From: Guillardia theta CCMP2712
Taxonomy: Eukaryota > Cryptophyceae > Pyrenomonadales > Geminigeraceae
NCBI RefSeq assembly: GCF_000315625.1
Contig: NW_005434640.1
Location: 5,971 to 69,970, forward strand
Reading direction: 5' to 3'
DNA: 64,000 nucleotides
Part shown: positions 47,358 through 59,079 of the stretch, piece by piece
Position numbering within the stretch: the stretch's first letter is position 1
Layout of the letters: each line of letters begins with the position of its first letter
Notes under the pieces: generated by a model
Database searches by the model: none
What the model was told of the DNA's origin: nothing
The model's input: only the letters and a program-made list of their open reading frames with translations
Program-made: the position numbers and the translations under genes

Positions 47358-47567
47358 TCACATCTGGCATGACAAAGACCTCTCTAGTCTAGGCTCTAGT
47401 TGAAACTTCCTTCCTGGCAGCGATCTGTCGACACTTTCGCAAGCATCGTCAGAGCTGATCTTCTTAGCAGGCTTCCTATGCACGTTCCTCAGCCATGCCA
47501 TGCATCTCATCATGAATTTTTTTGACGCTCCTGCCTTGTCGCGCATGTGAGATTGCTTGCTCATCAT
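47358..47567 (-). CDS. Small basic open frame (69 aa)
   Basis: ATG at 47567; the product is Lys/Arg/Met-rich (KKFMMRCMAWLRNVHRKP). No recognised domain. A TACCCC-rich tract lies upstream at 47795-47880, as for other genes here, which is mild support for a promoter. Confidence 0.3.
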   Translation of the reverse strand: MMSKQSHMRDKAGASKKFMMRCMAWLRNVHRKPAKKISSDDACESVDRSLPGRKFQLEPRLERSLSCQM

Positions 47568-47794
47568 TCAATCTCGTTCTCGTCTTGTCGTTGGATTGAG
47601 GACGAGCGCCCGTTTCTTTGACGAGAGAATAATGGAGGCGTGAATGAGGGATGGAAGGAGCAGGGATCAGGTGGAAGGATCAGGAGGAAGGATCAGGAAC
47701 AGCAGCAGGAGCAGCAGGAGCAGCAGGAGAAGGGGTTGGCAGAGGGATAGGGTCTCGTGCTTATAACAGGTCACATTTGCCTCCTTGGCGAGAT

Positions 47795-47885
47795 ATACCC
47801 CACCCTAATTCTTGAGTACCCACCCTTAATGTACACAGAAATTTGATGTAAAATTCACCCCATTTCTTCTACCCCTACCACCTCA
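47795..47885 (-). promoter_or_regulatory. C-rich TACCCC tract
   Basis: ATATACCCCACCC, GAGTACCCACCC, TTCACCCC and CTACCCCTACC words within 90 bp; oriented like the tracts upstream of other genes. Confidence 0.35.
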
Positions 47886-48198
47886 ATGGATTTGAAACTG
47901 AGGGTCGGGAGGTTGAGGCTGCTTGAGGTGAGAAGGGACGAGGCTGCGACCGTTGAAGGAGTCGAAGGCGAAGGGTGAGGAGATGAAGAGGGCAGGGAGA
48001 GGGAGGTGAACTCGTCTCCTTTCAGTATCACTCCGCGTTGCAGCGTCGCTACTCAGGTCGAATTACACGTAACTTGCAGGGGTCAACGATCTAGTCACGG
48101 TAGCGAAAACTCCGTCGCGGCGGCCCAGCCGGCCTGCGGCGGCCCCGGCGACTGGTGACGTCGGCGGACGGTACAGTGAGCTGTCATGTGCTGTGAGC

Positions 48199-49769
48199 TC
48201 ACTGGCGGCCAGCGCTCTGCGAGCTGGCCCAGAGCGACTGGAAGTACTGGAGGCTATCAAACCCTCTCCTGGTCAGGCGAGCCGCCTGCTCCTTCACGTT
48301 CTCGTACGTCTGGTTGAGCTCCTCGATGTCCTGCCAGTCCTTCAGCTCTCCTGCCCACCTCTCAACTTTGAAGCTTTCACACGCCTTTGGAGGATGCTCC
48401 ACCAGCCTCAACGCGTCCTGAGTAGAAGGGGTCGCGTCCCCGCAGCAGCGCCTGGTGACCTCGTAGGACCGCTTCAAAGCCTCCTGGGCTCCAGCTTGGT
48501 TCTTCCTCGACAACCGCAGCTGCGTGCACCAAGTTAGAGGTCGCGCGCTCTCCTCCTACCGTTGACCTGGGCCACGTTGTCCCACCAGATCGCCTTGGTC
48601 GGATGAAACTTTGGGAGGACCTTTGAGGCTGTCAGAGCTACCAGAGGGATTAGGATGGAACGGGCCTGATCCGCCCCCTTCAGGACCCTCAGCCATATCT
48701 CCTCTGCGCTTCCATCCGCAACTGCCTAGGAGAACGTCAGTTTCGAAAGAGGTGATTAACATCATTGTTGTCAACAATTGTTCTTATCATCGTTGCCATC
48801 GTGCATGATATCAACACCACCCTTGTACAATCATCATCGTCACCATCTGTATCAATATCTCGATCGCGCACATCTGAACTCTCTATCAGCACCTCCTCGT
48901 CCTTAGCGTACACACTCCCAAGCTCTCGCAGAGCCTCCAACACAATATGGTGCGTCTCGTGAAACACGTCATGCTGTAGCACAAGTCAAGGAAGATGAGG
49001 AGAAGGAGAAGAGGATACTTCAAGGATCTCCTCTACTTCTTCCAAGTCCTGCAAACAGCAGCCACAATGTCAGTCACCATGCCGCTACCAGCTCAACCCC
49101 TCTCAGCTACCTCAGGCCCTTCCTCCATCAAGGCTTTCTCAATCTCAAGGAACCTCTAGCAACGGGGATGTCAGAACACAACATTCTTGATTGCCGGTCA
49201 AAAATTTCAGCACCTTCCTGGACTTTTTGTCCAGTTGAGACTTGCACTTTTCACAGACCCAATCACTGGGTTTGGAGCCCTCGCCCAATGGGCACACCTG
49301 GCGTCCATCGTTCAGTCTGAGTTGTCAGAACTTACATCTTGTCCTCTACCTTCCCCTTGCACTGTTTCACCGGGCAGATGAAAGCCCTCATCACATCCGG
49401 CAAGGTAGTGCAGCGCGGGCAAAGACACAGGAAGTCATAGGAGTCCTTCAAGAGCTTTCTGCAAGGCGAATCAGACCCAAGGAACTCAGGGCAACAGGGA
49501 TGGAAAACCTCCGGACGGCCGTGGGCTCGAAGGTGGAGTCGTTATAGTCTATCGACAGGCTTTCACCCTTCTTGATGGAATTCTACCAACAAGGCAGAGT
49601 CAGGTGGAGAAATAGGCTGGAGTGAGATCCCTATCGGGCAGAGCAAAACGAAAATGATAAGAGAGGAGATGCGAAGAAATGGCTCTTGAGTAGATGGACT
49701 TCAAGAGAAGGAGAATGAGAAGAAGAAGGAAAAGGAGAAGAATGAGGGGGAGGAGGAGGGGGAGGAGGA

Positions 49770-49800
<31 letters not shown>

Positions 49801-50777
49801 AGAAGGATCAGGAGTGGAATCATCGATATTACCAGCGCTGTTACCCAGAGTTGAGTTCCATAGGTGGAGAAGTTGCAGTTCGGTGCGCAGCTGTGCTCCA
49901 TCAAGCACCCCAGCAGGAACAGCCCGCTGCCCCCCCACTCCCCCAGCTCGTGGGAGTTGGTGTTGAGGATCGAGAGCATCCTAGCTGCATCCTCGTCCGA
50001 GACAGTCGGGGGGATGATCGCCTTGGCCACTTTGTGCTTCCTGACAGCACTGACCGCCTTCCTGCAGCTCTCCATGTTCGCAGCTGTGCAAGGGCTCAGG
50101 TGGACCATCACTGCTGGGTCTGAGCTGGACTTGCTCAGGAGCTTGATGAACCTCCTCGCGCTGTCTAGCTCTTCGATGCTCTCGAGGCCCTCCAGGAACC
50201 TTTCGATCTCCTCCATGTTGGCAGCGACTGCAGGGGGGTACTTGTGCTGGACCCTGCTGCACTCGGAGCTGCGGTGGGGCTCGTGGCATTCGATGCAGCG
50301 GTGCGCGTGCCAAGAGGCAGCGACGAGCGGCTCCTCCTCGAGAATGATCTCTCCTGCCTCGATGTCCCTCGCCGCCACCATGATCCTGCCTTTCACCGGG
50401 CAATGGCCGACGTGCCATGCCAGCGATGAGTTATGGGGTTGATGCTTGCTCTTGGACATGTGGCGAGCGGTCCCATGTGCCTTCCCCCCTTTCCCATCCC
50501 CTTCATGAGCATCTTGCGGCTGATACGTCTCCTCCTTATCTTTCTCGCGCTTCTTCTTCCCTTTCTTCCCCTCCTGATCCCTCGCCCTCGCGCCTCCCTT
50601 CTCCCTCACTTCCTTCACGCCCTGCCCTTCTCCTCCTTGCTTCAGCTTCTCCTTGTTCTCCTTCTCGTCCCTCCTCCTCTTCTCTTCGATCACTCTCCGC
50701 CAGTACTCCTCCTCCTCCCGCTCCTTCACCACGTTCTCCCTGATCCGCTTCTTGCAGCCCAGCCCGCGTTTCCCCAT
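48199..50777 (-). CDS. SET-domain (SMYD-like) protein methyltransferase
   Basis: Exons: 50777-49845 (ATG), 49582-49509, 49458-49350, 49297-49214, then about 49156-49112, 49050-49021, 48975-48880 and 48725-48560, and last 48520-48199 (stop). Phases agree through the fourth exon. An N-terminal 110 residues of Lys/Glu-rich basic sequence precede the SET region: KGRIMVAARDIEAGEIILEE, a CIECHEP remnant where a MYND finger would sit, then MEHSCAPNCNFSTYG (the NHSC-type cofactor loop, here EHSC) and GESLSIDYND (the catalytic-core YxD). The post-SET Cys cluster follows: FLCLCPRC, AFICPVKQC, WVCEKC. The C-terminus is helical, TPR-like (NQTYENVKEQAARL). SMYD enzymes methylate histone or non-histone lysines using S-adenosylmethionine. 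The MYND zinc ligands look incomplete. Divergent with the NOC3 gene across a 109-bp spacer. Confidence 0.82.
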
Positions 50778-50886
50778 TATCGGGGGCTGATGGGACAGTA
50801 CCCCTCCTTGTTTAGTACCCCCTGTCTTCAGGTAATAAATACCCCTCCAATCGTTCAGCCCTCATCCCCAGTCAAGTTCACGTGCG
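50778..50886. promoter_or_regulatory. Short bidirectional promoter between SET and NOC3 genes
   Basis: 109 bp separate two divergent start codons and carry ACAGTACCCCTCC, TTAGTACCCCCTG and AATACCCCTCC, three TACCCC words on the + strand. Confidence 0.5.
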
Positions 50887-53800
50887 ATGGAGGATGATGA
50901 GCCTGAGGTAAGGGAGGAGGAGGAGGAGCAGCAGGAGGAGGAGCAGCAGGAGCAGGAGTAGGAGCAGGAGCAGGAGGAGCAAGAGCTGGAGCTGGAGTAG
51001 GAGCAGGAGCAAGAGGAGCAGGAGGAGGAGCAGGAGGAGGAGCAGGAGGAGGAAAGGGCTAGGAGCATGAGAGGTTGTGGCAAGGGTAGGGTTGAAAACG
51101 AGGGTTCTGTTGATGAAGCGACGATCTAGCGTCGGGAGCAATGACATTAGCAAGTATTATAGCATAGATGAAGAAGGGTATTGCAAAGCCTCTTATTCTA
51201 GCAAGAATCTCATGGTAATGGTGATACTAATGTAACGAAAGGAAAGTGAGCAAGTAGCAGTTGGTTTGTTGGGCTGACCTGGGTCTCACAGCTGACGAGG
51301 GAGGATCGGTCGTTCTTCAAGAAGAACAAGCATGGAGCTTCTTCGTTCCTTTTCAACAGCAGCCTTGATGAGCTGGGGGAACAGACCAAGGGGAAGAACC
51401 AGAAGAAGAAGAAGAAGGAGCTTGACAAAGAGAACGATGCGCCCGTAAAGGCGAGCAGGGAGGAGAAGGACTACGAGAGCAAACCGAGACAGAGCAAGCA
51501 CTGGGAGGAAGAGGCGGAGAAGGAGAGGAAGGAAGGGCTTCCTATCAAGTTGCCGGATGGGAGTCTGAAGAAGGTGCGAAGAGAGAAGGCTATCCCCGAG
51601 GACGACACGACAGAACACGCTCCTCTGAGTAGGAAGGCGCTGAAGAAGGCGAGGAGGGCACACGAGCAAGCCAAGAAGCAGGGGGAGGGGGAGCCAGAAA
51701 AGGAGGACGGGGAGGGCGAGGAGAAGCAGGAGGAGGAAGAAGAGAACGTCGAGGAGCCCGAGGTCCCAAAGACGCAGGACGAGAAGAAGCTCATCATTGC
51801 CGAATGCGGCAGTGCCATCATGAAGGACCCGGAGGCAAACATCAGCCAACTCTCGTCCCTGCACTCCTTCTGCTCAGATCCTGACCTCGTCGTTGCAAAG
51901 CTTGCGATTCTCTCAGAGACAGCCGTGTTCTCCGACATCATCCCTGGGTACAGGATCCGCCTCCCTACGCAGAAGGAGAAGGAAATGAAGGTGTCAAAGG
52001 AGGTGGCGAAGCAGCGCAAGTACGAGGCTGCGATCCTTAAAGGGTACCAGAAGTTCCTGCAGTTCCTGGAGGGATACGGGAGGAAGGTGGAAAACAAGGC
52101 CAAGGACCTCGCGCAGAGCGGAGACGATGCGGCGGTCAGAGGAAGCATGTTGTACATCGTGGTGATGAGCATGGCGAGCTTGCTGAAGAAGCTGCCTCAC
52201 TTCAACTTCGCCAAGAACATCATGCAGTCGCTCATCAGGAGGCTGGAGTCTCCGGTCGACCTTATCGCCGACGCTGCTCTCTCCGCCCTCAAGGAGCTGG
52301 TGGATCAGAGTATCCTCAACGATACTGTTGCTGAGTGCGTTCACATGATCGCCAACGTGGTGAAGGAGAGGGGAGGAAAAGTTCGACCGCAGGTTCTGAG
52401 CGTTTTCCTCAAGCTGAGAATAAGCTCGGAGATGCTGGAGGGGGGGAAGAAAAAGTCGAAGCAGAAGCAAGACGAGGAGGAGGAGGACCTGGAGAACTCG
52501 CTTGCGGAAGGGCATGCGACTGTGGCGAAGGAGGAGGTGAAAAGAGTGGCAACGGGCATCCTGGAGTCAGTGCTCAATACCTACTTCCGCGTCCTCAAGA
52601 TGCAGCCTATCCAGCCGCAGCTGCTTCCTCCGGTCATGGAGGGCTTGTCCCGGTTCGCCCATCTGATCAACATCGACTTCTTCTCCGACCTCCTGCAGGC
52701 CATCAAGGCGCTCATGATTGCCGAGGACGACGCGGGTAGCGAGGAGGAGAAGGGGGCGCGTCTCTCGGTGGAGAGCTCGCTGCACAGCGTGATCTGCGTG
52801 TTCAAGTGCCTGCACAACCAGGGGGAAGTGTGGGACCTCGACCTGCAGGACTTCTACGACGTGCTCTTCCGCTCCATCCCCCGCATCGCGTCCTCCCCTT
52901 CCGAGCTTGGCAACGTTTCTCTGCTCCTCGAAGCTCTCCGCATGACCCTCTTCGACCTCCGCCAGCTGTCCACCGACCGAGTCGCAGGGTTTGTGAAGCG
53001 GCTCCTTGACCTGTCGCTCCATGTTCCACCGCAGCACGCCATGGCGATCCTGTCCCTTGTGCGGCAGCTCTTTACCCGCTACCCGAAGGTGGGGAAGGAG
53101 GGAGAGGAGGAGGGAGAGAGGAGGAGGGAGAGAGGAGGAGGGAGAGAGAAGGAGGGAGAGAGAAGGAGGGAGAGATGCGTGTTGGCTCTGAGTGTTCATG
53201 CAGGCTCGTAGGTTGTTGGATACGGAGCACGCTTGTGTCGGAATTTACAATCCAGGTGAGAGAAAGGGGAGGTACGATGAGATGGAGGGAAGACAAGAGG
53301 AAGAAGGGAAAGGAATGAAGACGGGAGAGGAACAATTACGACGTTGGGAGGGGAAGAGAATGAAGAGAATGGAAATTTGGATCTTCGGCTTGTCCTGAGC
53401 GTTTCTCTGAGCGTTTCTTGTTCAGAGGTTGGCAATGCGGAGCTTTCAAATGCGCTTGCAAGCACGGCTTGGGAGATGAACTTGCTGGCTTGCTCCTACC
53501 ATCCACATCAGGTGAACAGAGCAGAGGATGGGAGGAAGACAGAGGAGGGAGTAGGTGACTGTGGTCGTTTGAGAGCGAGAGGAGGAGAGGAATCGGGAGG
53601 AGGCGAGGAGAAGAAAAGTGTTTGACGCGTTTTATGCTCAGCAAACAGCGGCGACTGAAGTTGCCGGGATGACGCAGGAGAACACGTTGGACGAGGATCG
53701 CTACAGGTACGGGAGAAGAGAAGTGAAGGAGACATCTGAGGGATCAGAGCAAAGGGGAGGAGTGAGAGAATGGAGGAAGTCTGGGGTCGAAGAAGAGGGA

Positions 53801-54332
53801 GGGAGGGGAGAGGAGGGAGGAGAGAGGAGGGGTGGGAGAGGAGGAGGAGAACAGGTAGAGAGGGAGAGCTGGAGTGCGAGTGGGAGTCGGAGCGAGAGAC
53901 TGATTTCCTTGCAGGGCCCTGATCACCTCAAAGCCCTTTGAGAGCTTGTTGAAACAGTATGACTCTACCAAGGCAAGGAGTCCTCTACCTCCTCCCTGCT
54001 CTCTCTATTTGCCCTGTTTATCTTCATTCTATCTATCTGTGCTCTATTTCCAAAATTCCTGTCTTGACCCTCCTCTCCTTTCTGCCCTTCTTTGCCTATT
54101 CCCCTTCCTTGCCTCGTCAACGTAATTTCCTTTCCTCATCCTTACTCACGTTTCTGCTGTCTTGCTCTGACTGCTCGCAGGGAGGATTCAACCCTCCTAT
54201 CAAGCAACCTTCTCCGCATCCCTTGATGGTACTCTACGAGAAGAGGAGCAGGTGACACAAGCTCGATAGTCCCATGGGAGAAGCAGGAAGGAGAGAAAGA
54301 ATAGGATCACAGGAGCAGGAGCATGAATAGGA

Positions 54333-54365
<33 letters not shown>

Positions 54366-55128
54366 AGGGAGGGGGAACAGGAACAGCAGGGAGAGCAGGA
54401 GGGAGAGGAAGTTTGGGGAGCAGGAGCAGGAACAGGGCAGGAGCAGGAACAGGGGTTTGGGGATGGGGGATAGTGATAACAAAGGCGTTCAACCAGGAAA
54501 GCAAAACGAACGAGGGACAGCCGACCCATCGAACTTTTCGTCAGCGAGCCAAAGCACGCGGACTCGAATTTCCTCAAGGTGAACCCTCCTGTAATTGATC
54601 TCATCCTATCCTCGTCCTTGTCCTTGTCCTCGTCCTCGTCCTCGTCTTCACTCTCAGATCTCTTAATCCCTCTCCCTTCCTTCCGTCATCCGCCTCTGTC
54701 CCCGCATCTCTCCTTGCTCACAGGAGCTTCTCCTGCAGGCGTTGAAGGCAAGGAATGGCAACGATCACTGTGTGGCCCAGAAGGTGAGGCTGTGATGATG
54801 TTGATTCACACGTTGACAATCTGCGAACTAGAACTTGGAAAATCTGAACAACTCGATGTGCGCGCAAGATGTGATGTCCTTCTTCAACAAGACAGCAGGA
54901 GTGCAAGCAGGTACTTTCATCTTGTTCATTGGCATCATCCTTACCACAACCCTCATCATCGCACTCTCCACTTCTCTACACATCTCTTCCCCATCCCCGG
55001 CGGCTCATGCTCTGAATGCAGTCAAACAAGTGAAGCGACAGAAGCTATCGAGCCAAAAGACAAATGCTGTGATCGGAAAGGCGGCGATCAAGAACAAAAC
55101 GACCCGCAAGAAGATCAGCCGCAAGTAG
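50887..55128 (+). CDS. NOC3: NOC3-type nucleolar complex protein
   Basis: Exon 1 50887-50907 (MEDDEPE), exon 2 51292-53088, then small exons to 55128 (TAG), about 830 residues. The central region has the NOC3 hallmarks: SDIIPGYRIRLPTQKEKEM with KVSKEVAKQRKYEAAILKG, LPHFNFAKNIMQSLIRRL and the armadillo/HEAT-like helices through FFSDLLQAIKALMI and LLLEALRMTLFDLRQLS. Later exons give ARRLLDTEHACVGIYNP and ELSNALASTAWEMNLLAC, also typical of the family. The N-terminus is strongly acidic and basic, and the C-terminus is a basic tail (TTRKKISRK). NOC3 works with NOC2 in nuclear export of the pre-60S ribosome and in replication licensing. The intron between DSTK and GGFNPP seems to use a GC-AG donor (GCAAGG at 53975). 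An AGGAGC repeat fills intron 1. Confidence 0.85.
50918..51058. repeat. GGA/GCA-rich repeat in NOC3 intron 1
   Basis: GGAGGAGGAGCAG and GGAGCAGGA units in a purine-rich run; all long frames across it are compositional. Confidence 0.85.
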
Positions 55129-56237
55129 CCGACGTTGTTCTAATATTCTCACATCAGCATTACCTGAAGCTGTACAGACTTGTTGATAATGAACATGAAA
55201 GTGCCAAGGGTCTTGTCATGTGAGACCATCAATCTCTCTCCGTCCTCGGCTATCTCCCTCCCCTGTCCCATGTACATCTTTCAACTGTCTTCTTATCTCG
55301 AATTCTCCTCCTCCTCTCTTTCCCCCCTGCCCCCCTGTCTGCCTGCCCCCCCCTCCCTTCCCTCCCTTCCTCCCTTCCTTCCTGCCTCCCTCCCTCCCTC
55401 CCTCCCTGTCGTCTCCTAGATTCAGAGTACCGGTACTACGATCATCCATCATTCGTGGGTGCACCCCATCAAACTCAGCGTACCACCCACCCCTCTGACA
55501 TATTTGACAACCCCACCCCAAATATCTCCCTCCTGCAAGCGGCTACTCCTTGCGGAAGCAGAATGCCAACGGAGTGGGAGAGGAGGGAAGGAGTAAGAGA
55601 GAAAGAGGAGGAGGAGAGGTGAAGGAGGAGGAGGAGGAGGAGGAGGAGGAAGAGGAGGAAGAGGAGGAGGAAGAGGAGGAAGAGGAGGAGGAGAGGAGGA
55701 GGAGGGGGAGGAAGGTGAAACAGGAGGAGCGAAGACAAGAACAGAGAGAGAAGGCAGAGTTGTGTACTAGATGGGATGAAAGCGAAGAGAGAATGGTACC
55801 AAGGAAGGGCTGGGCAGGACAACAGGTATCGGGCAGGACAGCCCAAAGCGGTGGGCGAGAGGGAAGAAGTTGGAGAGTGGTTGGGAGATGTGTGGGGAGA
55901 TGAGATGAGATGAGATTAGCATGTCGAGATTACCAGACAGAGCAGAGGCCAAGCGGACAGGTTCTAGCCGATTTTTGTGTGGCGTGTAGTTCCATGTAGA
56001 TAATGAAGGAAGCATTGTTGTCATTCAAAGATCCTGCTGATATGATATGCATGCAACTCAACATGGCGCTGGCATGCTCTCCCTTCGATGCCCCTGACAG
56101 AGTGGTTCATAACAGCTGCAGATCAGTAACAAACATGGATGGCGCCATGGCAACGGGCCTCCCCCTCATCTTCCTCCTCTCTCAGGCTGGCATGCAAACA
56201 CGAGGCATGGTCTAAAACCGCAAGCGTGTCTATCAGA
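55129..56237. other. Intergenic region between NOC3 and the NIPA-type gene
   Basis: Contains a pyrimidine CCCT array (55330-55410), a TACCGGTACTACGA word with ACCCCACCCC tracts (55430-55520), a GGA purine array (55620-55720) and no supported exon. Confidence 0.5.
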
Positions 56238-57783
56238 ATGTCAGCGTCGTTGATAGGAATGCCGAGGAGCGCTGCATTGCTCCTTCTGATCGCCCCCCTC
56301 GCAGCTTCCATGAGTCATGCGCCGCATGCTCGGTCGCCCGCCGCCTTCCTGGAGGAGTCGACGTGCAAGCAGCTGTTGAACGAGTCCGCATGCTTCCTGA
56401 GGGACGGATGCGCCTGGTGCTTCGAGGATGGAGATCGCAGCAGCAGCCAGAAGTTCTGCATGGCATGGCAGGAGTGCGGGGGCCCCTCGAGCCTCTGCGA
56501 GCTCCGGGGGAACGAGTCAACGTGCAACGGGAAGGATGGGGACCCAAACAAGACGAGCAACTGCCGGTGGTGTCTGACGGAGAGCCGCTGCGTGACGGGC
56601 CTGTGGGAGGGTGGCAACGTGAGCAAGGCAGATCAGGGGCAGTGCGTTGGATGCGACGGAGAGTTCGACAGCGGGGCGGACTTCGACGTCTGCGAGGTCT
56701 GCGGTGGAGCGTGCGTGGAGCCGTATATCAGGACAGATAACCCATCCTGCTCCTGCCTCGGATGCGACGGGACTCCCTTCTCTGGCCTTGTGGTGGACGC
56801 GTGCGGGGTGTGCGGGGGGAGCAACGATAGCTGCACTATCTACCCGTTCACCTTCGAGCAGTCCATCGGAGTTTCTCTTGCGCTGTCCGGTAACTTTGTG
56901 ATCTCCCTCAGCCTCAACCTGCAGAAGTACACACACAACCAGAACCAGGAGCTGTCAGGAGGAGAGCGGTCGTACACCGACATCCCCTTGTGGTGGGTCG
57001 GTATGGGCCTTATGGTCCTGGGCGAAACAGGGAACTTTCTGGCGTACGCGTATGCTCCTGCTACCCTCGTTGCTCCCCTCGGTGCCGTCACGGTGATCAG
57101 CAATAGCATCCTCGCTCACTACGTGCTCAAGGAGGACTTGAGGCCGAGGAACGTCGCCGGCGTCGTCCTCGCAATCCTCGGCGCTGTCCTCATCGTCGTG
57201 TATGCACCAGACTCGCAGAAGCAGTTGACCATGGAGCTGCTGGAGCAGTACATGAGCGAGACCTCCTTCATCATCTTCATCATCTTCATCCTCCTCACCA
57301 TCACAGGGCTTCACGCGCTGGGGGAGCAGTACAAGAAGCGGTATGTGGTGCTGTACCTGCTCATGTGCTCCCTGTACGGATCGCTCACGGTCATGTGCGT
57401 CAAGGGAGTTTCAACTGCCTTCATTCTCACCATGTCGGGGCACAACGCTTTCAATCACCTGCTGCCTTGGGTCCTGGTGATCACCATGATCGTCACCACC
57501 ATCACTCAGATCCGCATCCTCAACCTTGCCATGATCAACTTCGGTGCTTCGGAGGTGGTCCCGGTCTACTACGTCCTCTTCACCTTCTGCTCGGTGCGTT
57601 GGTTGCAGACAGAGATAGGAGAGAAGAGGAGGGTTAACGACGAGGAGAGTAGAACCAGGAACGGATATGGAGGGAGAAAGGGGAAAGCAGATGGAGAAGG
57701 AAGAGGAGGGAGAGGGATGAAAGAATTGAAATGAAGGGGGCTGAGAGGTGGGAAAGAGAAGCAGGGAGATAGCGTGGACAAGG

Positions 57784-57873
<90 letters not shown>

Positions 57874-58740
57874 GCTCAGGTTGACTTGCAGTGGACGCAG
57901 GTGGTAGGGGGGATGGTCCTGTACAAGGAGTACCATCAGAACTGCCCCGACCAGGACCTGCCGTGCAACAAGACTCTCTTCTTCCTCCTCGGCATCTTCG
58001 TGACCTTCTCCGGCGTCTACCTCATCACCTTCTCTCGCAAGCAACCCGACCTCTCCTACCGCTACGATGAACCCTTGAGGTGATGCGGCCACATCCTCTT
58101 TCCCTTCTCTCTCCTCCCCCTTGCCCCCCCCTTCCTCTCCTCCCGTCCCTCTGCCCCTTTTTCCTTCTCTCCTCCCTTCTCCTCCCTTCCGCTTCCCTGT
58201 CGTCCTCCTCCCTTCCCCTGCTCCCTTCTCCTTTCATCTCCCCCTGTTTTCTCTCCCGCTTTCCACTCCTCCCTAACCCTTCTTCCTTCTGCTCCTCCTC
58301 CCCAGCCCTTACTCCTCCTCCTCTTCCTCTTCTTCCTCCTCCTCCCTGACTCTTCCCCTCCTCTCGCCGTGGGGGTTGGTAATCTTTGGCTGCTGTAGTT
58401 TGTCGAATGATGAGGAGAGGGTCTCCGAGAGAGAGGGCCTGCTGGCGGAGACAAGCCTGGAGGAGGGAGAAAGGATGCCGAGAGAGCTGCGAGAGCTGGC
58501 GACAGTTTCAGTTTCAGGTTGCTGCCCCTTACCTTCCTCTCCCTCCTTGCACTCTCCTCGCATCCCTTCACTCTCCTCCTCCCCTTCCTCCTCCTCCTCC
58601 CCCACCTCTTCTATCACTATCTCCCCTCCTCCTCCTCCTCGTCTTGTTTCCCTCCATTCGAAGTCTTTGCTGATCTCAGTGCTGCAGGAGCAGCCACTTC
58701 GTCCGTGGACGAGACAAAGTTTCTCCCCTCGGAGCTGTGA
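56238..58740 (+). CDS. NIPA-type magnesium transporter with a Cys-rich N-terminal ectodomain
   Basis: Four exons in phase: 56238-57593, 57892-58079, 58399-58517 and 58688-58740 (TGA), about 571 residues. A signal peptide (RSAALLLLIAPLAASMSHA) is followed by about 180 residues rich in paired Cys: ESACFLRDGCAWCFEDG, GNESTCNG, VCEVCGGAC and VDACGVCGGSNDSC. The last is a well-known extracellular Cys motif. Then comes the NIPA (SLC57/DUF803) transmembrane domain of eight to nine spans, with LSGNFVISLSLNLQKYTH, GETGNFLAYAYAPATLVAPL, GAVTVISNSILAHYVLKE and FGASEVVPVYYVLFTFCS, the family's core helices. NIPA proteins move Mg2+ and other divalent cations. The C-terminus is cytosolic and acidic (LSNDEERVSEREGLLAE). 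Fusion of this ectodomain to NIPA is not something I know from animals or plants. An upstream ATG at 56139 would bury the signal peptide, so 56238 is preferred. Confidence 0.82.
57784..57872. repeat. AGCAGG hexanucleotide array in NIPA intron 1
   Basis: About 15 perfect AGGAGC units in the intron 57594-57891. Open frames across it are artefacts. Confidence 0.95.
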
Positions 58741-59079
58741 AGTTAGGTGCGGGTGTAATTTAATTCTTTAAACAGTAAAGGACCAACGATGTGTGGAAGG
58801 GTCGAGTACCCCCAAACAGGATGGGATGGAGGATGGGAAGGAAAGGAGAAGGTGGGAACAAGAATTTTGCTCTTGGTGATCGACGACCTTCCTTTCCCTT
58901 CCGCTCTGATTCACAGCTCTACAAGCCCTTCAGCTCTCAAGACAAGGGAGCAAGCTTGTTCGTACTTCATTTACTCCTCAACTCATCTCAACAGCTCTCA
59001 ACCGATTCTCCTCTCCTCTCCTCTCCTCTCCTCTCTTCTCCTCTCCTCGCCTCTTCCCTCCTCTTTCTGCCCCTGTCTC
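58741..59079. other. Intergenic spacer between two convergent genes
   Basis: Holds a GTACCCCC word (58808) and a CTCCT array (59000-59045); no exon seen. Confidence 0.5.

Noticed and set aside
49317-49336. A 19-nt intron in the SET gene
   Set aside because: A GTAAGT...CTCAG pair first seemed to keep frame, but a 52-nt intron (49298-49349) with a normal donor and acceptor gives a better protein (CKGK joined to VCPLGEG).
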